DNA from: Actinomycetota bacterium
Lineage (GTDB): Bacteria; Actinomycetota; Acidimicrobiia; Acidimicrobiales; Acidimicrobilacustridaceae
Direction of reading: 5' to 3'
Assembly (NCBI GenBank): GCA_005787345.1
Contig: SYBH01000160.1
Coordinates: forward strand, 1 to 44,722
DNA: 44,722 nt
Below, one piece after another: positions 1 to 7,416 of this stretch. The translations under genes and the position numbers were made by a program. The notes under the pieces are model-generated. The model saw only the letters and a program-made list of their open reading frames with translations. It had not been told where the DNA came from and ran no database searches. Positions within the stretch are counted from its first letter, which is position 1. The number at the start of each line of letters is the position of its first letter.

Positions 1-1235
1 ACGATCGGACAACGGCTGCCGCCAATGTGTTCGTGATACCACATCCACGCTTCAGGATTAATGGACTCACCCACTGAACCGAGCAGACGCAACGACGAAA
101 GATCGTGCTTTTGCGGTTCTTGTTCGCCCCACTTCATGAACATACGGATGGCGGTGGGAGCGGTGTAGAGCTGCGTAACGCCGTAGCGCTCGATGATGTC
201 CCACATGCGATCTTTACCAGGCGTATCAGGAGTGCCTTCGTAGAGCACTGAGGTAGCGCCGTTCGCCAGTGGTCCGTAGACGATGTAACTGTGGCCAGTC
301 ACCCAACCAATGTCGGCTGAACACCAATACACATCAGTTTCGGGCTTGAGGTCAAAGACGTACTTGTAGGTGAATGCGACCTGCGTGAGATAGCCGCCGG
401 TGGTGTGCATGATGCCCTTGGGCTTGGCCGTCGTGCCCGAGGTGTAGAGCAGATACAACAACTGCTCGGAATCCATGGGTTCTGCTGGGCATTCGGGCGA
501 GGCCGAAGCCATGAGGTCGTGGTACCAGTGATCGCGACCTTCAACCATGGTGACGTCAGAGTTCGTTCGCTGCACGACGACGACATCGGTCACTGTGGGA
601 CACGACTCCATTGCCATATCGACATTCGGCTTCAAGAGCGAGGGAGCACCTCGTCGATAACCCCCGTCGGCGGTGATGATGACTTTGCATTCGCCGTCAT
701 GCACTCGATCAATGATTGAGTCGGGCGAGAAGCCACCAAAGATCACCGAGTGAGCAACGCCGATCCGGGTGCATGCCAACATCGCAACAGGAAGTTCAGG
801 AATCATCGGCATGTAGATGGCAACACGATCACCCTTCTCAAGGCCAAGACCCTTGAGCACGTTGGCGAACTTCTTCACCTCGTCGAGAAGGTTGGCGTAG
901 GTGATGGTGCGCGTATCGCCGGGTTCACCTTCCCAGTGATAGGCAACGCGATCGCCAATGCCATTGGCGACGTGGCGATCGAGGCAGTTCTCGGAAACAT
1001 TCAGGCTTCCACCAACGAACCACTTGGCGAATGGAAGCTCCCATTCAAGGGTGGTTTCGAAATCGGAGTTCCAGGTGAGCAGTTCACGGGCCTGACGAGC
1101 CCAAAACGCCTCGTAATCAGCGTCGGCCTCGCGGTACAGCGAGTCGTCAGAAGTGAGAGCGGCCTCTTTGAACTCCGGCGATGGTGGAAAGGTGCGCTCT
1201 TCAAGGAAGTAGTCCTCGATCGTCGGTTCGGTCAT
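1..1235 (-). CDS. acsA: Acetyl-CoA synthetase, N-terminal part (gene runs off the window)
   Basis: AMP-forming acetate:CoA ligase, which activates acetate to acetyl-CoA through acetyl-adenylate in the cytoplasm. About 411 residues are visible out of the roughly 650 usual for the family; the C-terminus lies beyond base 1. The reading frame is open from the ATG at 1233-1235 to the window edge. It shows the family N-terminus (start [10 protein letters not shown]), an ITADGG(Y)RRG segment, and the adenylate-forming P-loop [11 protein letters not shown], where the usual TSGTTGKPKG has one Gly replaced by Ala. An AAGGGGG Shine-Dalgarno lies about 6 bases upstream of the ATG. It sits 66 bases after the META-domain gene on the same strand. 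Family assignment is secure. Confidence 0.93.
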   Translation of the reverse strand, partial: MTEPTIEDYFLEERTFPPSPEFKEAALTSDDSLYREADADYEAFWARQARELLTWNSDFETTLEWELPFAKWFVGGSLNVSENCLDRHVANGIGDRVAYHWEGEPGDTRTITYANLLDEVKKFANVLKGLGLEKGDRVAIYMPMIPELPVAMLACTRIGVAHSVIFGGFSPDSIIDRVHDGECKVIITADGGYRRGAPSLLKPNVDMAMESCPTVTDVVVVQRTNSDVTMVEGRDHWYHDLMASASPECPAEPMDSEQLLYLLYTSGTTAKPKGIMHTTGGYLTQVAFTYKYVFDLKPETDVYWCSADIGWVTGHSYIVYGPLANGATSVLYEGTPDTPGKDRMWDIIERYGVTQLYTAPTAIRMFMKWGEQEPQKHDLSSLRLLGSVGESINPEAWMWYHEHIGGSRCPI

Positions 1236-1301
1236 GACGGTCCCCCTTAACGGATGGCGACGGTTCGCCGCATCGACGAAGTGAGCCTAATGAAGGACCG
1301 C

Positions 1302-1706
1302 CTATTCGATCTCTCGCTCGAGGCGAATGGGCCCAGAAGCACTGGGAATCTCTATAAATGACGGCGATCCCCAAACGACGCTGATCGATTCCGGAAGACT
1401 CGGGGCAGGAATGGCGCAACCAACTGCAGTTGAGGAGCCTTCCGTGAAGTCGAACGTCACCTCGGAATCTTTGAGGTTGTACTGCGCCCCACCGGTGTTA
1501 CACCCGTTACGAAACATGAAATGGGAACCGTCAGTGAACCAGAGAAAAACTTCGATATCTCCTCCTCCAAATTCGACGGGGACCTCATACGTACCGACCC
1601 AACGGCCTTCGACGGACGTGTTCGAGCTTAAAGATCGCGAAAACAGGAGAATTCCGGCGAAGATAACTAAGGAGCCTACTGACAGTGCAACGAACAATTT
1701 TTTCAT
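1302..1706 (-). CDS. Membrane-anchored META/HslJ-like domain protein
   Basis: A 134-residue protein starting at the ATG at 1704-1706 (MKKLFVALSV). That start is preferred over in-frame upstream starts because it falls 6 bases after the stop of the protease gene and begins a signal/anchor segment (residues 4-22). The rest is one small beta-rich domain with a GRWVGTY opening and an RNGCNT segment near residues 66-71, resembling META/HslJ domains, which typically carry a GCN motif. There is no lipobox cysteine after the hydrophobic segment, so it is probably an anchored extracytoplasmic protein rather than a lipoprotein. C69 and C97 could form a disulfide. META domains are often linked to stress or protease functions, but no role can be assigned here beyond co-location with a secreted protease. 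Confidence 0.6.
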   Translation of the reverse strand: MKKLFVALSVGSLVIFAGILLFSRSLSSNTSVEGRWVGTYEVPVEFGGGDIEVFLWFTDGSHFMFRNGCNTGGAQYNLKDSEVTFDFTEGSSTAVGCAIPAPSLPESISVVWGSPSFIEIPSASGPIRLEREIE

Positions 1707-1711
1707 CGCAC

Positions 1712-2563
1712 TCAATTCGTTAGTGGGGTAATTCCCCAGTAGTTCATGATGTAGGGCAGATGGCTGAGAATCGAATTCGCTGCGCAACTTTCTGTTCGAC
1801 AGGTTTTCCCGCTCATCAGACCGACCCCCAAAGAACCGAAAATAGAGTCCCAGTAAAACGCTCCACCGCTATCTCCGCCGCGGCTCTGTGCGGTTGATAC
1901 CCGAAACACGGGGCTCGGTTGATACATGTACCCACTTGGGGAATAGTTCTTCTGAGTAATTGGACCGCACTTCTCAGAAAGGTTGCTAAACCCGTCTAAA
2001 CCTGCTGTAGTCACTCCCGAATGACAGATGATTGCTCCAACTGAGTCTGAGTTTAGGCCAATCCAACCACTTATCTGATGAGCCCAATCTGCGTAATTCA
2101 CGTGAATTCGGCCAAATGTCGCTCGGCCCGAAACTGCCGAAGCAATAAGTTCGGCATCAAACGTACTTTGGTCGCAGCAGTAGTAGATCTTGTAATTGCG
2201 CGCAACTACGGGACCAAGTGTTTGCCCACCTTGATAGGTGGTTTCATTTAGTGAGTAACAGTGCCCAGCGGTGAGCAACATGTTCCCGTAGGCAGTTGCT
2301 ACTCCGAATCCGGTTGTGCAAGTGGGGCCGCCATAGACGGCAAGTCCCGCGAAGACCGTTCCATAAGGTTGATATTGAGACTTCAGCGTGCTGGGACTGT
2401 TCCCTTCAATTCGCAGTTCACCGAACCGTACTTCTGGAACAAATTCCATAATCCGTTCGATTGATCGGGGCTCACTCGCAGAGAACCCTACTGTTCCTGA
2501 CCAGAAATCAAGCCAATAGGCCGAATCAGTCAATCTCAGTACCTCAACCGAATCTTCAACCAA
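1712..2563 (-). CDS. Trypsin-like (S1 family) serine protease catalytic domain, out of frame with its pro-region
   Basis: Catalytic part of a secreted chymotrypsin-fold protease. Counting from the TTG at 2561-2563, the triad is visible as His101 (LLTAGHC), Asp136 (TFDAEL) and Ser232 (GGDSGG). Several cysteine pairs suit an extracytoplasmic enzyme. By itself this frame lacks a signal peptide. The signal peptide and pro-region are in the preceding frame (2536-3177), and the two frames overlap by 28 bases. This frame is already open further upstream, and in it bases 2560-2599 encode ASTVELTNSDGELV, a natural continuation of the pro-region. A one-base frame change near 2597-2610 therefore best explains the pair: a real frameshift mutation, an assembly error, or less likely programmed -1 frameshifting. 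Substrate unknown. Confidence 0.75.
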   Translation of the reverse strand: MVEDSVEVLRLTDSAYWLDFWSGTVGFSASEPRSIERIMEFVPEVRFGELRIEGNSPSTLKSQYQPYGTVFAGLAVYGGPTCTTGFGVATAYGNMLLTAGHCYSLNETTYQGGQTLGPVVARNYKIYYCCDQSTFDAELIASAVSGRATFGRIHVNYADWAHQISGWIGLNSDSVGAIICHSGVTTAGLDGFSNLSEKCGPITQKNYSPSGYMYQPSPVFRVSTAQSRGGDSGGAFYWDSIFGSLGVGLMSGKTCRTESCAANSILSHLPYIMNYWGITPLTN

Positions 2564-3177
2564 CTCCCCATCAGAGTTCGTGAGTTCGACGGTCGAGGCG
2601 CAACGACGAAATTCACACGACCCACGTAGTCGCTGCCGAAGACTTGAAGCACCGCAGACTGGACCGAAGCTGACGGCTTCTCCAATAGAAAATCGATGAC
2701 GAATGCCCCAGTCGAAACGTCTGCACGAATTCGCGATTCAATGAAATCCGTACCCGCCAGGATCGCTCTCTCGTTGGCTTGAAATGACAACTTCTGCAAC
2801 TTCGCCCTCTGAATCATTCTTCCAGCTTCGGCAACGCTCAACGTAAGCCCAGCAAAGTCAGAGGTGCTGATAGCCACCAGTGCATCGCCTGCGTCGCCAT
2901 TTAGGAGAGAGCGAACTCTGTCTGGATCGGAATCGAGACCCACCGCAGCCCTGAGGTCAACGATCCGATCCAAGTCCTTTTCACTTACTTCCACAGGGGA
3001 AACGAATCGCGATTCGGCACGAAGAATCCGAAGTTCCTCGACAGAAAGGTGTACGTCAGCTGACGCCAGCCGGATGACATCCGCTGGATCGTTGGGTTGT
3101 GCAGCAGACGCGTAACTCACTGCTTGATAACCCAAAACCAAAATTCCAACGAGAACAATCCAACAAATCCGCCTCAC
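2536..3177 (-). CDS. Signal peptide and pro-region of the adjacent serine protease (frameshifted N-terminal part)
   Basis: 213 residues. An N-terminal signal peptide (MRRICWIVLVGILVLGYQAV, likely cleaved near ASA) is followed by a helical, charged region of about 170 residues with no catalytic motif, and then a VQSAVLQVFGSDYVGRVNFVVA segment resembling the end of streptogrisin-type pro-peptides. The last ~20 residues in this frame look non-native (PRPSNSRTLMGSWLKIRLRY), while the other frame reads smoothly into the protease. Pro-region plus catalytic domain would make a precursor of about 488 residues. The pro-peptide role is inferred from position and general composition, since no specific family signature is visible. 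The G+C of this stretch is lower than in the respiratory genes. Confidence 0.6.
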   Translation of the reverse strand: MRRICWIVLVGILVLGYQAVSYASAAQPNDPADVIRLASADVHLSVEELRILRAESRFVSPVEVSEKDLDRIVDLRAAVGLDSDPDRVRSLLNGDAGDALVAISTSDFAGLTLSVAEAGRMIQRAKLQKLSFQANERAILAGTDFIESRIRADVSTGAFVIDFLLEKPSASVQSAVLQVFGSDYVGRVNFVVAPRPSNSRTLMGSWLKIRLRY

Positions 3178-3216
3178 AACTCCCCCATTAGCCTGTGCCG
3201 CCTGTCACACCGTATA

Positions 3217-4317
3217 TCACTTCCGCCATTCAAGAACGACGAAATCTCCGAGGCCGCTGGGCTCAAGCAGCGCTTCTGCTTCGCCGATACGGCTGCGGGC
3301 CCTCAATGCAGCAACGTCGGGAGCCGATGCGTGTTCGATCCAGATCCTGCGTCCCTCTTCGACGAGCTGATCGATACCTAGACGTTTCAGGAACTCTCGT
3401 TGTGTCGTCAGCACGGTCGGTTCCATCACGGTTGCAAGTTGATCAACGGCGACATCGGTGGTGATGTCCCACGCTCCGGGAGCATCGAGTGGATGTCCGC
3501 CGCGTTCTTGATCTGCGAATGTTCGTAACCAGCCCATTTCCGAACGAGCGGCGATCTCTGCGGTTGTTGCGCCGTAGTCAATGACAATCACCACACCACA
3601 TTCGACACGATCAATCGCTGCAGCAAGCCATTGCACCGCGTGTTCATGGAGCGGCATCCACTCCCCCGCCGCCGCCTGGGACAACACCGAAACGAGCGCA
3701 ATGGGAACTTCTGCTGGAACTACCTCAAACTCAAGACCATCTTCGGCGTGATGTACGTCGAGTCGTTCGAAGTTTCCTGAGCCGTCATGACGAACAATGT
3801 CGAAGGCGAGATTGTCGAGAAGTTCGTTGGCCAAAACCACACCCGTGACTCCATACGGTGCAATCGGGCTTGATGAGAAGCGCGGACCAGGACCAGCGAC
3901 CCGCATGAACGTATTGAGCCCGCCAGCGTCGAGGTCGCCCATCCATCCATCAAGGTGCACTGCGTGCAACGCGCGTTGCTCGGCGGAACGTTCCACCATC
4001 ACATAGCGAAGTGCTGACGCGCATTCCGGTGCCGCGAATGCGATGGAACGGGCGAGTGTTCCCGGCCCAGCCCCGCATTCAACAACGACGAAAACCTCGG
4101 GTGAACCCAATGCGAACCATTCCTCGTCGAGACGGCGAGCGAGTAACGCACCAAACAATGGTCCAACCTCGGGACTGGTTAAGAAATCTCCGCGACGACC
4201 GGCACGACCAGTGGTCGCGTAGAAACCAATCGACTCGTCATAGAGCGCAATGTCCATGTACTGCGCAAAGGACATCGTTGTTCCGACCGGGAACCGGGAG
4301 CGGAACTCGTTGGACAT
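3217..4317 (-). CDS. SAM-dependent methyltransferase, MidA/NDUFAF7 family (putative complex I assembly factor)
   Basis: 366 residues. The N-terminus shows the family pattern (FAQYMDIALYDESIGFYA, then GDFLTSPEVGPLFG), followed by a class I SAM-binding loop VECGAGPGTL at about residues 79-88, and later VVLANELLDNLAFD and VIVIDYGAT. The mitochondrial homologue NDUFAF7 symmetrically dimethylates an arginine in NDUFS2 (the NuoD counterpart) and is needed for complex I assembly. Bacterial members are mostly uncharacterised. Here the ATG at 4317 lies 6 bases after the nuoN2 stop, so it is the last gene of the respiratory block. The target arginine is present in both NuoD copies (R119 in NuoD1, R89 in NuoD2). 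The function in NuoD methylation is inferred from family and context. Confidence 0.85.
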   Translation of the reverse strand: MSNEFRSRFPVGTTMSFAQYMDIALYDESIGFYATTGRAGRRGDFLTSPEVGPLFGALLARRLDEEWFALGSPEVFVVVECGAGPGTLARSIAFAAPECASALRYVMVERSAEQRALHAVHLDGWMGDLDAGGLNTFMRVAGPGPRFSSSPIAPYGVTGVVLANELLDNLAFDIVRHDGSGNFERLDVHHAEDGLEFEVVPAEVPIALVSVLSQAAAGEWMPLHEHAVQWLAAAIDRVECGVVIVIDYGATTAEIAARSEMGWLRTFADQERGGHPLDAPGAWDITTDVAVDQLATVMEPTVLTTQREFLKRLGIDQLVEEGRRIWIEHASAPDVAALRARSRIGEAEALLEPSGLGDFVVLEWRK

Positions 4318-4323
4318 GTTCGA

Positions 4324-5835
4324 TCAGCGCAGTAGTGAGAACAATGTGATGTGGTCAGTGAAGTGCGTAAGCGCTCCAGGGAAGACACCCCACACAAGGG
4401 TGACGGCCACGGTGATGATGAGGGCGAACGACAGCGATGCCGGCACCTTGATCGGAGTGCGGTCGCCGTCGGGAGCTTCGTCCATCCACATCACGCGGAT
4501 AAGGCGACCGTAGTAACCAAATGCGATCACCGAGTTGAGGCCCACAATGACGGCGAGCACATAACCCGACGCGGTTCCGGCCGAAGCCAACGAACTGAAG
4601 ATTGACAGTTTGGCGAACCAACCAGCTGCCGGCGGAATACCCGCAAGCGAAAATAAGAAGATCGTCATGCACACCGTGAGGGCCGGGGCGTAGGAGAACA
4701 GACCGCCGAAACTCTTAATCTCACCTGAGCGCGTCTTACGGGCAACGGCCAGCACGACAGCAAATGCACCGAGGTTCATGCCTGCGTAGATGAGTAGGTA
4801 GACAACGATTGACCGGAGTGCTTCGCTTCCTGTGCCGAGAGTGGCTCCTGCAACCGCGAGCGGAGCGAGGATGTAGCCAGCCTGGGCGATACCGGAGTAG
4901 GCCAGCATGCGCACGACATTGGTCTGCCGAAGGGCAATGAGATTGCCAACTGTCATGGAAAGCGCGGCGAGCGCCCACATGAGCGGTTCCCAAACATCGT
5001 GACGACCGTAGAAACCAATGAAGAGAACGTTGAGGATGGCGACGAAGCCAGCAGCCTTTGAAGCAACTGCGAGGAACGACGTAACCGGGGTAGGCGCACC
5101 TTCGTAGGTATCGGGCGCCCACTGATGGAACGGCACCGCAGACACCTTGAAGGCAAAGCCGATAAGCACGAAAGCGATTCCCAGCGTGATGATCGGCTGC
5201 GAAGAAACGTAGGAGCCAAGTTCGGCCCCGATGTCAACGAGCAGGGTCGAACCAGTGATGCCGAAGATGAGCGACATGCCGTACAGCAGAATCGCTGAAG
5301 CGAAAACGCCCATGAGGTAGTACTTGAGGCCTGCTTCGTTGCTGTTCTGATCGCGCTTTCGCCATGCCGCCAACATGTAGGCCGGAATGGAAACAAGCTC
5401 AAGAGCAATGAAGATGCTGATGAGATCACGGGCAGACGCCATGACCACCATGCCAAGTACCGATGAAAGCAAGAGCGTGTAGTACTCGCCTTCGTGGTAA
5501 TCGCCTTCCGCGATGTAATTGGTCGAAAGCAGAATCACGACGTAGCCGGCAACAAGAAAAAGCGCTTTCAGAACGAGCGCGTAATTGTCGACAACAAAGC
5601 CGCCGCCAAACATGGCTCGATCAACACCGTCGTAGGCAAGGGTGGCGATCGGAATCAGAGCCAGAAGCAGACCAATTCCAGCAATCGACGATGACGCCCA
5701 GCGTGAGCGCTCACCGGTGAACACGTCGACGAGAATCAACACCACGATGGTCGCGGCCACGATGATTTCGGGCGCGAGGGCGTGGTAGTCGAGGCTGGGA
5801 GCGGTCCAGGCGAATGTCAACAACTGGGCGAGCAA
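4324..5835 (-). CDS. nuoN2: NADH-quinone oxidoreductase subunit N, second complex I
   Basis: 503 residues, polytopic antiporter-like proton-pumping subunit of the membrane arm. It has the typical NuoN run SIFIALELVSIPAYMLAAW with the conserved TM5 Glu, a lysine-bearing GLKYYLMG segment, and VSAVPFHQWAPDTYEGAPTPVT. The start is TTG at 5833-5835, supported by GGAGG eight bases upstream; it follows the nuoM2 stop by 4 bases. Length is normal for NuoN. About 40% of residues look different from NuoN1, so this is a diverged paralogue and not a recent copy. It is the last Nuo subunit of the 11-gene set. Confidence 0.95.
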   Translation of the reverse strand: MLAQLLTFAWTAPSLDYHALAPEIIVAATIVVLILVDVFTGERSRWASSSIAGIGLLLALIPIATLAYDGVDRAMFGGGFVVDNYALVLKALFLVAGYVVILLSTNYIAEGDYHEGEYYTLLLSSVLGMVVMASARDLISIFIALELVSIPAYMLAAWRKRDQNSNEAGLKYYLMGVFASAILLYGMSLIFGITGSTLLVDIGAELGSYVSSQPIITLGIAFVLIGFAFKVSAVPFHQWAPDTYEGAPTPVTSFLAVASKAAGFVAILNVLFIGFYGRHDVWEPLMWALAALSMTVGNLIALRQTNVVRMLAYSGIAQAGYILAPLAVAGATLGTGSEALRSIVVYLLIYAGMNLGAFAVVLAVARKTRSGEIKSFGGLFSYAPALTVCMTIFLFSLAGIPPAAGWFAKLSIFSSLASAGTASGYVLAVIVGLNSVIAFGYYGRLIRVMWMDEAPDGDRTPIKVPASLSFALIITVAVTLVWGVFPGALTHFTDHITLFSLLR

Positions 5836-5839
5836 CGGA

Positions 5840-7399
5840 TCAGCCTCCGAGCCCGTTCACGATCGAGATCGTGCGAGAAACAGCACCATCAGTGACCTTG
5901 AAGATGATGTTGGGAACAAAGCCGAGCACGACGATGAGTATGAGGATCGGGGTCCACGCCAACCATTCGCTAAACGTGACGTCGTGCAGATGCGGATCCT
6001 CTTCGAATTCCTTCGACGGAACACCGAAGCCCACACGCTGATACATCCAGAGCAAGTAGGCCGCAGACAAGACCGTTCCTATGGCGGCGATCACCATGAG
6101 TACACGGAAGAACGCAACGTTGAGGCCAAGACCTGGTTCGTATGCCGCCAAAATCGCCGGGAATTCGCCCCAGAAGCCAGCAAGGCCGGGAAGGCCCAGC
6201 GAAGCCATGACCGAGAAGCCCAGGATCCAGCCCATACGCGGCATCGACTTGAGCATGCCGCCCAGTCGAGAGATATCGAGGGTGTGGTAGCGGTCTTTCG
6301 CGGAACCAGCCACAAAGAAGAGCATGCCGGTAATAAGACCGTGGGCAACCATGCCGAAGATCGCAGCTTGGAAACCGAAGGTTGTGAGTGTGGCGATGCC
6401 AAGCATCACAAAACCCATGTGCGACACCGACGAGAACGCAATGAGTCGTTTCATGTCGGTCTGCGCCAAACAGCACAATGCGCCGTAGATGATGCCGATG
6501 ACGGCAAGCAATCCGATGAACGGTGCCCACTTTTCGGCTGCGCCTGGGAGGATCGGGATGGCGATGCGGATGAAACCGTAGGTACCGAGTTTCAGAAGCA
6601 CCGCAGCCAGAATGACCGAGCCAACGGTTGGTGCCTGTGTGTGGGCATCGGGCAACCACGTGTGGAACGGGAACATCGGGACCTTGATACCGAAGCCGAT
6701 GAACATGCCACCGAAGATCCAGAGGGCTGCACCAGTGGAAATGCCTGTGGCGAGTTCCGGAAGGAGACGCACATCGAATGAATGCATCATCTGGCCGTCG
6801 ACCGAGACCTTGTCGGAGAGGAAATACAACGCAAGGAAGGCAACGATCATCAGTGCCGAACCAAAAAGCGTGTACAGGAAGAACTTGAGCGATGCGTACT
6901 GACGCTTTTCGCCACCCCATACGCCGATCATGAAATACATCGGCAGAAGCACAACCTCGAAGAAGACGAAGAACAGGATGAGATCCTGCGCAACGAACGA
7001 ACCGAGCATGCCGGTTTCGAGGATGAGAATGAGGATGAGGAACGCCTTGGGGTTCTTCGGCTCCGGAAAACGGTTCCAGGAATAGATGATGCACAGCGGC
7101 ACGATTAACAGCGTGAGAGCAATCATCGGCAGAGAAATGCCATCGATACCCACGATGTAGCGACTGTTGATGATCGGGATCCATGCCATATCGACTACGA
7201 ACTGCAGGCGACCGCTCGCGTCGTAGTCAAAGTTGGTCATGAGCAAGATGCCGATGAACCCAACCACGAGGCTGGCCGCAAGAGCGACAACCTTATGGAA
7301 CTGCTCTTTGGCTTTGGGCACGACCAACATGGCGAGTGCTCCCACGAGGGGGAGGAACACCATAAGGCTGATACCCCAACTGTTCAGGAAATCTTTCAT
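5840..7399 (-). CDS. nuoM2: NADH-quinone oxidoreductase subunit M, second complex I
   Basis: 519 residues, antiporter-like membrane subunit of about 14 TM helices. Signatures include the TM5 Glu in FFEVVLLPMYFMIGVWGG, the KFFLYTLFGSALM lysine segment, KVPMFPFHTWLPDAHTQAPT, and LIAFSSVSHMGFVMLG. ATG start at 7397-7399, 17 bases after the nuoL2 stop. Contributes a proton channel to the membrane arm of the NuoEFG-less complex. No unusual insertions seen. Confidence 0.95.
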   Translation of the reverse strand: MKDFLNSWGISLMVFLPLVGALAMLVVPKAKEQFHKVVALAASLVVGFIGILLMTNFDYDASGRLQFVVDMAWIPIINSRYIVGIDGISLPMIALTLLIVPLCIIYSWNRFPEPKNPKAFLILILILETGMLGSFVAQDLILFFVFFEVVLLPMYFMIGVWGGEKRQYASLKFFLYTLFGSALMIVAFLALYFLSDKVSVDGQMMHSFDVRLLPELATGISTGAALWIFGGMFIGFGIKVPMFPFHTWLPDAHTQAPTVGSVILAAVLLKLGTYGFIRIAIPILPGAAEKWAPFIGLLAVIGIIYGALCCLAQTDMKRLIAFSSVSHMGFVMLGIATLTTFGFQAAIFGMVAHGLITGMLFFVAGSAKDRYHTLDISRLGGMLKSMPRMGWILGFSVMASLGLPGLAGFWGEFPAILAAYEPGLGLNVAFFRVLMVIAAIGTVLSAAYLLWMYQRVGFGVPSKEFEEDPHLHDVTFSEWLAWTPILILIVVLGFVPNIIFKVTDGAVSRTISIVNGLGG

Positions 7400-7416
7400 C
7401 GAATTGTCCTGGGCTC

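Noticed and set aside
2561-2610. Programmed -1 ribosomal frameshift in the protease
   Set aside because: No X-XXY-YYZ slippery heptamer or clear downstream stem at the overlap; mutation or base error is simpler.
5984-6781. Long plus-strand open frame (265 codons) opposite nuoM2
   Set aside because: Antisense to a fully conserved nuoM2; the product is Arg/His/Glu-rich with no domain, as expected from a shadow frame.
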